Source: Chrysomallon squamiferum (taxonomy: Eukaryota; Mollusca; Gastropoda; Neomphalida; Peltospiridae). From it: 64,000 bases of DNA. A model generated the notes under the pieces. That model was not told the origin of the DNA. It saw only the letters and a list, made by a program, of their open reading frames with translations, and did not search any database. Both the position numbers and the translations under genes were made by a program. Where the stretch lies: assembly GCA_012295275.1 (NCBI GenBank), contig CM022679.1, positions 2,270,116-2,334,115 of the forward strand, given 5' to 3'. Shown in pieces: positions 23,671 through 30,400 of the stretch. Numbering within the stretch: the first letter of the stretch is position 1; every line of letters begins with the position of its first letter.

Positions 23671-26629
23671 TCTTCCTATCTATTTATCTGTCTGTTTGTC
23701 TATCTGTATATCTGTCTGTCTCTCTCTCTCTCTAGTTTCTGTTTGTACAACTATGTGTGTTTGAAGTGTGTAGAATACATTTTGACTTTTCCTTCATATC
23801 ACTAAAAGTGCACTTTATATGCACTGAATATGTTAAAATGTTGAACTGATATAAAATAAATACACATTAACATTACCAGTAATTTATTTACAAGACAGGT
23901 TTACTCGAATTTGAATCTCAGTTAGCTTATATTTATGTTCTGTAGCCAATCCAGACAGGCAAATGTCACGTCATGACTCATAACTTTTTTTCTTTTCCGT
24001 TCGATGTCTGTTTTATAACTTCTGATAATTCTGTATTTTCAGAAACATCATACACAAACACATACATAAACACACAGTACATGCACACAACACATACACA
24101 CTAATACTCTTACAGATATATATAGTATTAAGATATAAATATATATATGTATGTATGTATGTATGTGTTTGTGTGTGTATTTGTATATATATATATATCA
24201 CATATATACACAAAATTACATAAATACACACATACATATATATGCACAAACATAAAATCAAAAAACATATAGACACAACACACACATACACCCACAATCA
24301 CAACACAGCATTCACACACAAACATATAAACATACACACACATACACACTGGAAACATTAAGTCTTGACTCCTGGAATCAGTAGTCAGTGACTGGAGTAA
24401 TCTCCCTTGTGTAGCAATCCGTTCTGCAATACTGATGTAAAAAAAAATAACAAATATCATTGACACCACACACACATACACACACACAGACACACATACA
24501 CTCATACATACACACATATACGCACACACACACATGCACACACATACACAGACACTAGCAAACAATAGCATGATAATATTATTAAAAAGAACAAAAACTG
24601 CACGTCTGTTCGGCAGTGTTTAACTGGAGCTAGTGGGGACAAATATAAAACTTTCCAGTTTGTGAACATAACTGAAATATTACCGGAGTAAGTACAACAC
24701 AATCAGCAGCAACCACTGATGGACACAAATACGCCATTGTTCCGCTCTAAATAATACTATTTTATTATTATTAATGATGATGATGACAATGTCTAACAAT
24801 AAATAAATATGAATATAAGTTAACAAATAAATGAAAGTAGTTTTCTATCTTTTAAATGTTAATATAGAAATAGATCGAGGCGATATTAATTCATCATAGC
24901 AGGATATCAGTAACACGGTTCATTCTTTAATTAACGTACAGGATGTAAATAACAGGGTTTATTCATTAATTAACGTACAGGATGTAATTAACACGATTTA
25001 TTCGTTACTTAACGTACATGATGTAATTAACATGGTGTATTCGTTAGTTAACGTTCAGGATTCAGTAATACGATTTATTCATTAATTAACGTACAGGATG
25101 TCAGTAACGTGGTTTATTCATTAATTAACGTACTGGATGTAATTAACAGGGTTTATTCGTCAATTAACGTACATGATGTAATTAACATGGTTTATTCGTC
25201 AATTAACGTACAGGATGTAATTAACATGGTTTATTCGTCAATTAACGTACAGGATGTAATTAACATAGTTTATTCGTTAATTAACGTACAGGATGTAATT
25301 AACAGAGTTTATTCGTTAATTAACGTACAGGATGTAATTAACAGAGTTTATTCGTTAATTAACGTACAGGATGTAATTAACATAGTTTATTCGTTAATTA
25401 ACGTACAGGATGTAATTAACAGGGTTTATTCATTAATTAACGTACAGGATGTAATTAACATAGTTTATTCGTTAATTAACGTACAGGATGTAATTAACAT
25501 AGTTTATTCGTCAATTAACGTACAGGATTCAGTAACGTGGTTTATTCATTAATTAGCGTACAGGATGTAATTAACAGAGTTTATTCGTTAATTAACGTAC
25601 AGGATGTAATTAACAGAGTTTATTCGTCAATTAACGTACAGGATGTAATTAACAGAGTTTATTCGTTAATTAACGTACAGGATGTAATTAACAGAGTTTA
25701 TTCGTTAATTAACGTACAGGATGTAATTAACAGAGTTTATTCGTTAATTAACGTACAGGATGTAATTAACAGAGTTTATTCATTAATTAACGTACAGGAT
25801 GTAATTAACAGAGTTTATTCGTTAATTAACGCACAGGACGTAATTAACAGAGTTTATTCGTTAATTAACGTACAGGGTGTCAGTAACATGGTTTACCCGG
25901 AGCAGCCCAGTCTGTACTTGGTCAGTAACGGAGCTGAGTGTATTGTCATGTCTAAGAAATTCTTCTTGGAAAAAGCGTCTGAGTCTTCCATGAGACATCT
26001 CAGACAAACAGTGAGTGTAACCATTTTATTTTGAATAACGTTGCATACCTAGTGTATATATGTATGTGTCTGTCTGTCTATATGTGTGTACTTTATGTAT
26101 ATATAAATATATATTTGTGGATGCATATATGAATGTGTTTTTATGAATGTGTATGTTTGTATGTGTGTGTATGTATGTATGTAGTTTAGGATTTTGAATA
26201 TTCTCGGTCTTATGTACGTCTGATTAGACTCTGCACATAGACAATATTCGGGAACGCATTGGAGCAGGAGGACAAAGTCCAGTCACGACCTCACAAACCC
26301 GTCAGATACCTCTAACGAGACTCGAACGTACAAGAAGACCTACGTGCATTTCCTTAAATACGATTACACAAGTGACTAAGGCACGAAATAATGATTAATA
26401 CTGCAATGCGTTTAGATGTTATAAATATTCATTTATTTATTTGTAGGAATGTCCGTTCCCGACAGAGGAATATCTACAGAGAAACTTACAAGACTATGTC
26501 AACTGGAAAGCGCACAGAGCGAAACTGTATCGACAGATCGTCAAGCGAAAACTGAGACAGGAGGCCATGAAGAAACAATTCTTGCCGCAGTACCAGGGCC
26601 AGTACTGCTTCAGAACGGGGCCTTTGTGA
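364..26629 (+). CDS. CNBD2: CNBD2-like cyclic nucleotide-binding domain protein (17 exons seen, 5' partial)
   Basis: Seventeen exons (364-449, 1197-1314, 2038-2112, 2331-2419, 2711-2784, 3478-3548, 5066-5149, 5677-5747, 7841-7918, 20017-20077, 20586-20643, 20958-21106, 21796-22080, 22355-22502, 22950-23098, 25876-26010, 26447-26629) all have GT/AG borders and join in phase to 637 codons plus TGA. Residues about 86-195 form a CNB beta-roll: the motif FYFIISGT, then the phosphate-binding-cassette-like FGELAVVTRRRRQATV with the expected Glu and Arg. A second roll starts at about 240 (RGQVLVRDSNNSDWIYIV) and resumes at about 515-560 (ERGQYFGVSNMVY, SLYLVSNGAECIVMSKKF) after a basic, charged insert of about 225 residues. 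Proteins of this family bind cAMP; the vertebrate member is testis-enriched and linked to sperm formation. The start codon lies upstream of the window. Assignment is by domain order and motif recognition; another multi-CNB protein is the alternative. Confidence 0.75.
1197..1314 (+). CDS. CNBD2: CNBD2-like exon 2
   Basis: Acceptor tttatttag, donor gtatgg. It encodes 39 complete codons after a shared Ser codon, ending FDPKDFKANTE. The phase fits both neighbours. Confidence 0.75.
2038..2112 (+). CDS. CNBD2: CNBD2-like exon 3
   Basis: Acceptor tttatag, donor gtgagt. The 25 codons encode a helical, charged segment (ERLGQEAKRLLQMNPRDRTE) leading into the CNB domain. Confidence 0.75.
2331..2419 (+). 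CDS. CNBD2: CNBD2-like exon 4 (start of CNB domain 1)
   Basis: Acceptor gttttcag, donor gtaagt. It encodes SIPAFAEYPRRMQRKLCEVG, which matches the helix preceding the beta-roll of CNB domains (F..ypr..q..lc). It ends in phase 2, sharing an Asn codon with the next exon. Confidence 0.8.
2711..2784 (+). CDS. CNBD2: CNBD2-like exon 5 (beta-roll)
   Basis: Acceptor ctgtttcag, donor gtactc. It encodes REGHPPHAFYFIISGT, the G-x(4)-F-[YF]-I-x-x-G strand pair typical of CNB domains. Confidence 0.85.
3478..3548 (+). CDS. CNBD2: CNBD2-like exon 6
   Basis: Acceptor ttggacag, donor gttagt. It encodes VIVTTHEGSSARTLVSLNRG then MSFG, where FG are the first residues of the phosphate-binding cassette completed by the next exon. 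Confidence 0.8.
3899..4060. repeat. 16-bp minisatellite, about 10 copies
   Basis: Tandem units of CTACAATATAACCTAA with variants CTACAACATAACCTAA and CTACAGTTTAACCTAA. It lies in the intron after CNBD2-like exon 6. Each unit holds ACCTAA, but no run of telomere hexamers exists. Confidence 0.9.
4683..4930. repeat. (ACT)n-type trinucleotide tract
   Basis: Imperfect ACT/ATT/ACC triplets. Long open frames in both directions here are translated repeat (poly-Leu, poly-Val), not genes. Confidence 0.85.
5066..5149 (+). CDS. CNBD2: CNBD2-like exon 7 (phosphate-binding cassette)
   Basis: Acceptor tttttttcag, donor gtaggt. It encodes ELAVVTRRRRQATVSTQTD, so the spliced product reads FGELAVV...RQATV, the signature of the cyclic nucleotide phosphate-binding cassette. 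The last ~36 nt and the donor are repeated downstream three times (see findings). Confidence 0.85.
5150..5530. repeat. (CATA)n array with three extra copies of exon 7 tail and donor site
   Basis: After the true donor at 5149/5150, segments at about 5246-5300, 5400-5450 and 5491-5530 repeat the last ~36 nt of exon 7 (cagacagacgtacagagctg and on) together with cag|gtaggt (cag|gttagg in the last). They are separated by CATA runs and the shared string acttagtaac. Confidence 0.9.
5677..5747 (+). CDS. CNBD2: CNBD2-like exon 8
   Basis: Acceptor ttatttcag, donor gttaga. It encodes DFKDIFMSGGLQNLNDPDHN, the C-helix side of CNB domain 1. It ends in phase 2 and completes an Arg codon with the exon at 7841. 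Confidence 0.8.
5831..5925. repeat. (ATT)n then (ATTT)n tract
   Basis: Simple repeat in the intron after exon 8. Confidence 0.9.
6347..6420. repeat. (CA)n dinucleotide tract
   Basis: About 37 uninterrupted CA units in the intron after exon 8; the poly-Cys/Val frames on the other strand are artefacts. Confidence 0.95.
6799..6932. repeat. (ATT)n tract
   Basis: Two ATT runs separated by a short TTGTTA-rich piece. Confidence 0.9.
7841..7918 (+). CDS. CNBD2: CNBD2-like exon 9
   Basis: Acceptor ttgttccag, donor gtaagt. Read in the phase set by its neighbours it encodes SVGFLRHWPVDCLAE then NPEACMFHYF, linking CNB domain 1 to the second beta-roll. It has no long open frame of its own. It was found by requiring a phase 2 to phase 2 exon between 5747 and 20017. 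Confidence 0.75.
9198..9328. repeat. 23-bp minisatellite, 5.7 copies
   Basis: Near-identical direct units of tctcacatatctgttattag plus gtg; the last unit is truncated at cacatatcgg. It stops 8 bp before the duplicated BIR block begins. Confidence 0.95.
11121..11311 (-). repeat. Gypsy 3' LTR (left on plus strand)
   Basis: 191 bp; on the minus strand it starts TGTTGTATCTAAATGG and ends ACATAACA (TG...CA). It holds an intact TGACGTCA palindrome at 11221-11228 that is lost in the other LTR. Confidence 0.93.
11312..11332 (-). other. polypurine tract of Gypsy element
   Basis: Minus-strand reading GGAGGGGAGGAAG directly abuts the LTR TGTTG, the expected plus-strand primer position. Confidence 0.85.
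11632..12890 (-). pseudogene. Gypsy integrase region (broken)
   Basis: Two open pieces, 12333-12842 (continuing upstream in frame to the stop at 12888-12890) and 11632-12336. The first holds an HHCC-like zinc finger (HENHPGI ... CKCCQ), the catalytic Asp in HVDFAGP and the second Asp in ISDNGPQF. The second holds the Glu in SSNGEAERAV and a chromatin- or DNA-binding C-terminal part ending RYPRRARKTPHRLIETI. A missing base in an A-run near 12340 separates them, and an in-frame TAG lies at 12888-12890. The integrase would insert element cDNA; this copy cannot make an intact one. Confidence 0.9.
12891..13440 (-). pseudogene. Gypsy RNase H region (broken)
   Basis: Reads LAVDASAHGLGAVVSHG, PIAYASRTLT and FTDHKSLTIILGPKRNIP, the Ty3/Gypsy RNase H pattern, followed by ALSRLPLLQ. 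In-frame TAA codons lie at 13434-13436 and 13293-13295, so the domain is interrupted twice. Confidence 0.88.
13441..14424 (-). pseudogene. Gypsy reverse transcriptase (broken)
   Basis: The main piece at 13795-14424 shows RT motifs in order: PVLKPDNTIRICGDYK, PLPTAEDIFSKLSGG, FFKLDLSHAYQQ, VTINTHLGLYCYTRLPF and GYILDDIIVTG. The connection piece at 13434-13655 reads MPGPKNKSELQSWLGIVNYY. Frame breaks near 14413, 13800-13808 and 13668 each look like one missing base. The active-site motif is Y-I-L-D-D rather than the usual Y-x-D-D. Confidence 0.9.
14412..15067 (-). pseudogene. Gypsy aspartic protease and linker region
   Basis: The open piece at 14412-14786 contains KMEVDTGASESIISNK, the retropepsin D-T-G-A motif with the following hydrophobic strand. 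The piece at 14780-15067, in another frame, is Lys/Glu/Ser-rich linker. Whether the frame change between them is a programmed shift or damage cannot be decided from one copy. Confidence 0.8.
15143..15739 (-). pseudogene. Gypsy gag (truncated by a frame break)
   Basis: 198 codons starting MATYGKVEEFDLESSDWDEY, with a retrotransposon-gag core (LEQYLLANN, SVCGATTYRLIRNL, RKQKPGETVSEFLAELRKL). It stops right after the first zinc-knuckle cysteines CFRC at about 15160. The remaining knuckle residues (a second C-x2-C-x4-H-x4-C) continue in a neighbouring frame to about 15065, so an indel near 15155 broke it. Confidence 0.88.
15780..15802 (-). other. Gypsy primer-binding site candidate
   Basis: Two bases inside the 5' LTR, the minus strand reads TGGCGATGAGGATGGGA, the usual TGG start of a site complementary to a tRNA 3' end. 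The tRNA was not identified. Confidence 0.6.
15803..15992 (-). repeat. Gypsy 5' LTR (right on plus strand)
   Basis: 190 bp, matching 11121-11311 apart from nine substitutions and one 1-nt indel. Confidence 0.93.
16023..16373 (-). pseudogene. single-BIR (IAP-like) gene, copy 1, 3'-altered
   Basis: Minus strand, starting at ATGGCG (A at -3; five codons upstream is another ATG at 16388). About 116 codons. The BIR zinc-finger core is clear: R-L-Q-T-F near the start, KLARAGLHYCEERREIRCHV with C-x2-C, then H-L-R-L-S-P-N-C (spacing C-x2-C-x18-H-x6-C). BIR domains bind caspases or other partners and typify inhibitor-of-apoptosis proteins. Compared with copy 2 at 29158-29721, the frame diverges right after ADISLR and ends in GDGN, so the C-terminal ~75 residues are missing. 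The Gypsy 5' LTR begins 30 bp past the stop. It could be expressed as a short BIR protein, but I judge it a broken copy. Confidence 0.7.
16548..16742. repeat. (GA)n tracts
   Basis: Two long GA runs (16548-16619 and 16681-16742) with GATA/GACA interruptions, in the intron upstream of BIR copy 1. Confidence 0.95.
17068..17150 (-). other. candidate 5' non-coding exon end of BIR copy 1
   Basis: Minus strand reads cgcctca|gtaagtttgaa. The same donor context, ctcag|gtaagtttgaa, is at 30322 in copy 2, so the donor is conserved between the copies. The upstream limit is unknown. Confidence 0.45.
19819..19873. repeat. (TC)n tract
   Basis: About 27 TC units close to the end of CNBD2-like intron 9. Confidence 0.95.
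20017..20077 (+). CDS. CNBD2: CNBD2-like exon 10 (second, degenerate CNB roll)
   Basis: Acceptor aatttcag, donor gtaaga. It encodes RGQVLVRDSNNSDWIYIVKS: the R-G-x-V-[LI] and W-[IV]-Y-I-V-x-S-G pattern of a CNB strand pair. Confidence 0.8.
20586..20643 (+). CDS. CNBD2: CNBD2-like exon 11
   Basis: Acceptor ttctttcag, donor gtgagt. It encodes GSLSVLKKLRKVQPRDIEY, continuing the strand after I-V-K-S. Confidence 0.8.
20958..21106 (+). CDS. CNBD2: CNBD2-like exon 12 (basic insert)
   Basis: Acceptor cgctgaacag has a weak pyrimidine tract; donor gtatgt. It encodes ERKAARKKKKMFGRWDIR and a charged region ending FEMEKQL. It begins the long insert inside the second CNB roll. Confidence 0.7.
21395..21690. 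repeat. (ACT)n-type imperfect trinucleotide tract
   Basis: ACT/GCT/ATT triplets in the intron before exon 13; it creates spurious open frames in three phases. Confidence 0.85.
21796..22080 (+). CDS. CNBD2: CNBD2-like exon 13
   Basis: Acceptor tttaccacag, donor gtaata. The 95 codons are entirely in phase (EKTLPGYNKPSDRLGLIDYD onward), low in hydrophobic residues and probably disordered. The upstream extension of this open frame is only translated (ACT)n repeat. Confidence 0.75.
22355..22502 (+). CDS. CNBD2: CNBD2-like exon 14
   Basis: Acceptor gtttctttcag, donor gtaaaa. It encodes GVYLAASPRKKFRDTTTSED then a Ser/Asp/Glu-rich stretch ending KLAKLQL. It ends in phase 1. Confidence 0.75.
22592..22690. 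repeat. (ACT)n, (AAT)n and (AAAT)n tracts
   Basis: Adjacent simple repeats in the intron after exon 14. Confidence 0.9.
22950..23098 (+). CDS. CNBD2: CNBD2-like exon 15
   Basis: Acceptor tgcaatcag, donor gtaagt. It encodes EYERKFIQREGRKTIAEELD through MVQVIERGQYF. The ending V-I-E-R-G-Q-Y-F resumes the second CNB roll (L..G..FG position). Confidence 0.8.
23140..23335. repeat. (ATT)n, (AT)n and (GTAT)n tracts
   Basis: Simple repeats right after exon 15. Confidence 0.85.
23540..23735. repeat. (CTGT/CTAT)n tetranucleotide tract
   Basis: Imperfect CTGT and CTAT repeats in the intron after exon 15; translated versions are not genes. The following stretch to 24900 holds CATA/CA-rich repeats (24040-24560) and nothing else I recognise. 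Confidence 0.9.
24901..25900. repeat. 39-bp minisatellite spanning the exon 16 acceptor, about 25 copies
   Basis: Units of the form acgtacaggatgtaattaac followed by agagtttattcgttaatta. The last unit is the authentic border: aacgtacag|ggtgtcagtaac atggtttac. The array thus contains repeated copies of the acceptor plus the first ~25 nt of exon 16. One 38-bp unit near 25525-25560 shifts the frame. After it the array stays open in the frame of exon 16 for at least 339 nt. Confidence 0.95.
25876..26010 (+). CDS. CNBD2: CNBD2-like exon 16
   Basis: Acceptor aacgtacag, donor gtgagt. The 45 codons begin GVSNMVYPEQPSLYLVSNGA and include ECIVMSKKFF, the last strands of the second CNB roll. The acceptor and first ~25 nt are the final unit of the 39-bp minisatellite that fills the preceding intron. 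Confidence 0.8.
26184..26335 (-). mobile_element. tRNA-derived SINE, 5'-truncated copy
   Basis: The minus strand reads acgttcgagtctcgtt (B-box-like), then a body shared with 45641-45779, 46163-46318 and 63546-63690 (gtgaggtcgtgactggac; gaatattgtctatgtgcaga), and runs into a (CATA)n tract at 26140-26183. It lies in the last CNBD2-like intron. Confidence 0.7.
26447..26629 (+). CDS. CNBD2: CNBD2-like exon 17 (terminal)
   Basis: Acceptor tttatttgtag. Sixty codons run ECPFPTEEYLQRNLQDYVNW through QYCFRTGPL and then TGA. The tail is strongly helical and basic. The frame was fixed by the phase-0 junction with exon 16. Confidence 0.8.
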   Translation, partial: ECPFPTEEYLQRNLQDYVNWKAHRAKLYRQIVKRKLRQEAMKKQFLPQYQGQYCFRTGPL

Positions 26630-26881
26630 CGATGTCTTTTTCTAAATAGTAGAAATAATGGATTTTGGTTTTACAGTAAAATGGTGCCATCTTGACGTGA
26701 AGTTCATTTAGACGCGATCGCAAGTTGTTGGCAACTAAGTCACGCTAACGTCCACAATGTCGAGTGAAACGTTGATGATACCGTCCTGCAAACAAACTGT
26801 GACGTAACGATTCACGTACATCGTGTTGTGTCGTAAAACATTTTACTTTCATTTGTCAACAGGGTATAAATTTTATATGTA

Positions 26882-27033
26882 AATAAATAACTTTCTTAGT
26901 TAGATAACACTGATAAAAAAGAAGATGAGATAGACGGACTGGAAGAAATAAGTATGTGATGTTATATCTATTTATAAAGAATAAAAACGTACTGAATATT
27001 CATAGTTATAGGTTTTCATATGTGCTTAATAAA
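26882..27033 (+). terminator. candidate polyadenylation signals of CNBD2-like gene
   Basis: AATAAA occurs at 26882-26887, 26980-26985 and 27028-27033, 250 to 400 nt after the stop codon. Which is used cannot be told from sequence; the AT-rich background makes chance matches likely. Confidence 0.4.
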
Positions 27034-29157
27034 TCTGTGTACTGAAGTTAGAAATAATACGCTGGCGTGAATTCCTGGAGGATGATAAAATTCCATTTCT
27101 GATGAGATGTACGTACACACCTACCTACCTGTCTGTGTACATCCATCCATCCTTCCTTACACAAACATACATGCAGACATACAATCTTATATACATACAA
27201 ACATATATACGTACATACATACAAATATACATACATAGATACATACATTCATATATACATGCTAGAGTCGAACTTCAAGGAACTTCACCCCGAGTAACAG
27301 ACTTGTTTGAAAACAACATGTGAGAAAAATAATATTACATAATTGTATGTGACAGAGATGTTACCGTGACGGGTGTTACGTTTTGTCCGCTGACATAACT
27401 TGAACTTCTCTGTCCGTATTAGGTAGTGTCTGGTTCAACACTGTGATGATAAAATCATTTTAATGCGTGTTCAAGCATGACGTGGTCTTAAATGAAAAAC
27501 ATGACTAATCACAATGCCTGAACTCTTCATTACACTTTATCATTTGATTGAATGAAAGGTAAACAGTGGCTAGATAGTGTGTGTTTCCTTTAAGTCAGAA
27601 AACACTTCTTTCAGTTTGAGGGCCTCAGTTAGTGTGTCTGTAGCGGAGGTATTAATTATTCACATACAAACACATGTATACTCGTAGAAACATGTATATA
27701 TATACATATCTTATTACGGTTTTCTCTACGGTCTAACAGCTGGCATCTGTTACTTCTGTTTGTTTGTAAAAATATCTAATAATTTATCTGTCAGTGAAAC
27801 AAACTTTAAAACCGTTAGAAATCTTGAAATGAATATTGTGAAATGTCATAAAAAGATGTCGCTTAATACATTTTATTTACTGGAGTACGAAAATATTTCT
27901 GTATTTCTGTTGCAGTCTTCTTCGTCAGTTTATGAAATCTCCACACAGTAGTGAGGGTCTCCCGTAACATTTGTTTTTAACCATTTTAGTTGTGAATCAT
28001 CACCTATGACTTTCTGTTTTTGATAAACGTATCAGTTATCCGGGGCTTTACAGTAAAGTGAAGTTCATTTAGACGTGATCGCGATGACATGACACGAAAT
28101 TAAACAACAGACTCCAGCCACTATATCGAAATAGGAAGTAATAATATAGCGAATATATGTGGTATTCTATTTATATGACGGTTATTACGTTAATCTTTAC
28201 CGCGAAGAGAAATGAAACATAGCATACGATATTGTTTGTTTGTTGTTGTTTTTTTTTGTTTGTTTTTTTGTTTTGTTTTTGCTACGCTGTAAAAGGTAAG
28301 ACACAAAACTCGCGAACAACATTCAAAACATGTTGTTTAGTTTATAGTCAGTTTTAGTGAAAGAGAATACAAAATAATTTATGTGTATTTTGAAGATGAA
28401 AGAAAAAAACGTTAGAATGAAAGAAAGAAAACAAGAAAAAAGAATAAAGTTAAAAAAAAAAAAATAAAAAACAAAAAAAAAACAAGAAACAGAAAAAAAA
28501 GAGCAAGAGATTCTGACTTCACTGATCTTTCTGTGTAAAAATGAACTGAGCTGTTATTTTACACTTCGTCACAGCTGCGTCTTTGCCATCCACCTGAAGC
28601 GGCGAATCCACAAATTTACAGAGGTGGTTACCCAGCCCTGACTGCCACCGTTTGTCAGTAAGAATAAGCGTATAGATTGCGAGATAAGAATATTTAAAAA
28701 TATATTCATCAGGACTTGTAGCTAATTTCTATCTGTGAAAACTGCCAAGCGCTTTGTTTAGTTAGCAAGAGTTCACTGCATCTCTGCTAGATCCGCTGCT
28801 TAAAATACATAAACACAACAAGTACAGCCACTGAACCGAGCTTTATTAACACTCAAACATAACAGTTTTTTCTTTATCTATGTGTTCATTTTTATTTAAT
28901 ACAAAAATCAATTTCAGTTCCAACATATTATTGTTTTATTAAATACGAAAATCAGTTTGTGTCCCAACATATTATTATTTTATTTTTTCTCCCAGTTAAC
29001 CTTGTATAATAGTGAACAATTAGGCAATAATTTCCTTTCTTTTCCTGTTTACGCGTATTATCATACCATACACACAAAAATTTAAAGCGATAAATTAAAT
29101 CATTCGTTAACAGTTGATGCATGTCAAACAGCAATTAACACCAAACGTACACAGTTT

Positions 29158-29753
29158 CTAGCCTATAACCAGTTCATGCTTTTCTTCTATTCTGTAAGCA
29201 CCGTCTTCAAGAACTGGTTCTGCAATCTCCATCAGCAGCTGGTGTATGTTAAACGAAGAACTCGGGACAAGACGGTCTGTGACTTGCAGAAATTGGTACG
29301 AATCTTCAGCTCTGCTCGATGTTACAATTGCTGAGGATTCCTGGCGGAAGAACGCGTGACCGGGACACGTAGAATTTCTGTTGTTTTCCTGCTGTAGACG
29401 TCTGTACATCTGTTCCAATTGTGCGACATGTCTCAGCGATATGTCAGCCTGAATGGGAACATTACGAGAATACGTCCCAGACGCCAAAGGGCAGTTTGGT
29501 GACAGCCGAAGGTGGAGACTGTTGTCATTAGTTTCAGAGACGATGTCACTCACAGCTACACCCCTGTTACACACGTGACATCGGATCTCTCTCCTTTCTT
29601 CACAATAATGTAATCCTGTTCTAGCCAGCTTTATGGGCCTACGTTGACCTAAATCAGGGCATGTCCAGAATGTCCCCAGTCTGTGAATCTCTTTGTCTTT
29701 ATTCCAAATAATCCTCTCCATATTAGCTTTATTATACAGTGCGTACAGACAGT
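29158..29753 (-). CDS. single-BIR (IAP-like) gene, copy 2
   Basis: Minus strand. A good acceptor (tttttctctctctcattatgctag-type tract) places the exon start at 29753, and the first ATG in frame with the BIR is at 29721 (MERIIWNKDKEIHRLGTFW), giving 187 residues. BIR core: KLARTGLHYCEERREIRCHV, C-x2-C-x18-H-x6-C with HLRLSPNC. After the BIR come a helical stretch (HVAQLEQMYRRLQQENN) and a Ser-rich tail ending in EEKHELVIG. No RING or second BIR is present. The role in apoptosis or immunity regulation is inferred from the domain only. An upstream coding exon joined at 29753 cannot be excluded. Confidence 0.7.
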
Positions 29754-29879
29754 CTAGCATAATGAGAGAGAGAAAAAATAAACAGTTTGAAAAGAAAACA
29801 GAAAACATGAAACGTTTAATAGTTTTTTCTGTTTATAATCGCAAAGAAATTACGTTAAAACGTGTTTAAAAGAAAATAA

Positions 29880-30120
29880 CGAAAGAGATACAGAAAGACA
29901 GATAGAGACAGAGAGATGGATGATAGAGAGAGCCAGAGGGAGAGAGATAGAGAGATGGATGATAGAGAGAGAGCCAGAGGGAGAGAGATAACAGAACCAG
30001 TGAAAGAGGTAACAGATAGATAGAGAGAGATAGAGAGAGAAATAGAGATGATAGAAAGAGAGATGTATAGAGAATGAATGGGACTGAGAGTGTAAGAGAT
30101 GAAGAGTGACATAATGACAG
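29880..30120. repeat. GA/GATA-rich degenerate tract
   Basis: Interrupted GAGA, GATA and GACA units in the intron upstream of BIR copy 2, corresponding to the pure GA tracts in copy 1. Confidence 0.85.
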
Positions 30121-30321
30121 AGAGATGTAGTACAGTTAGTGTTAGTAGTCGAAGAAATAACAGGAACTGATAGGACACAAGTAGTAATAGTAGTAATGAC
30201 ATTACTGTAGTAGTATTAATAGTAGTAGAAGCAGCAGCAACATAGTAGTAGTGATAGCTGAATTATATAAACGGCAGGCAAATCAATAAAACACAGAAGA
30301 GACATTTTTTTTCAAACTTAC

Positions 30322-30400
30322 CTGAGCGAATAAATCAGTATGATGTCTCAAGACATGCACGACTGATTCAGTCTTGATAAAACTGTTAGAGGACAATTGT
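30322..30400 (-). other. candidate 5' non-coding exon end of BIR copy 2
   Basis: Minus-strand ctcag|gtaagtttgaa is a near-consensus donor shared with copy 1, followed about 570 nt later by the BIR exon acceptor. The upstream limit is unknown. Confidence 0.5.

Noticed and set aside
24901-25900. CRISPR-like array
   Set aside because: Units are contiguous without unique spacers, and the genome is eukaryotic with introns; it is a minisatellite.
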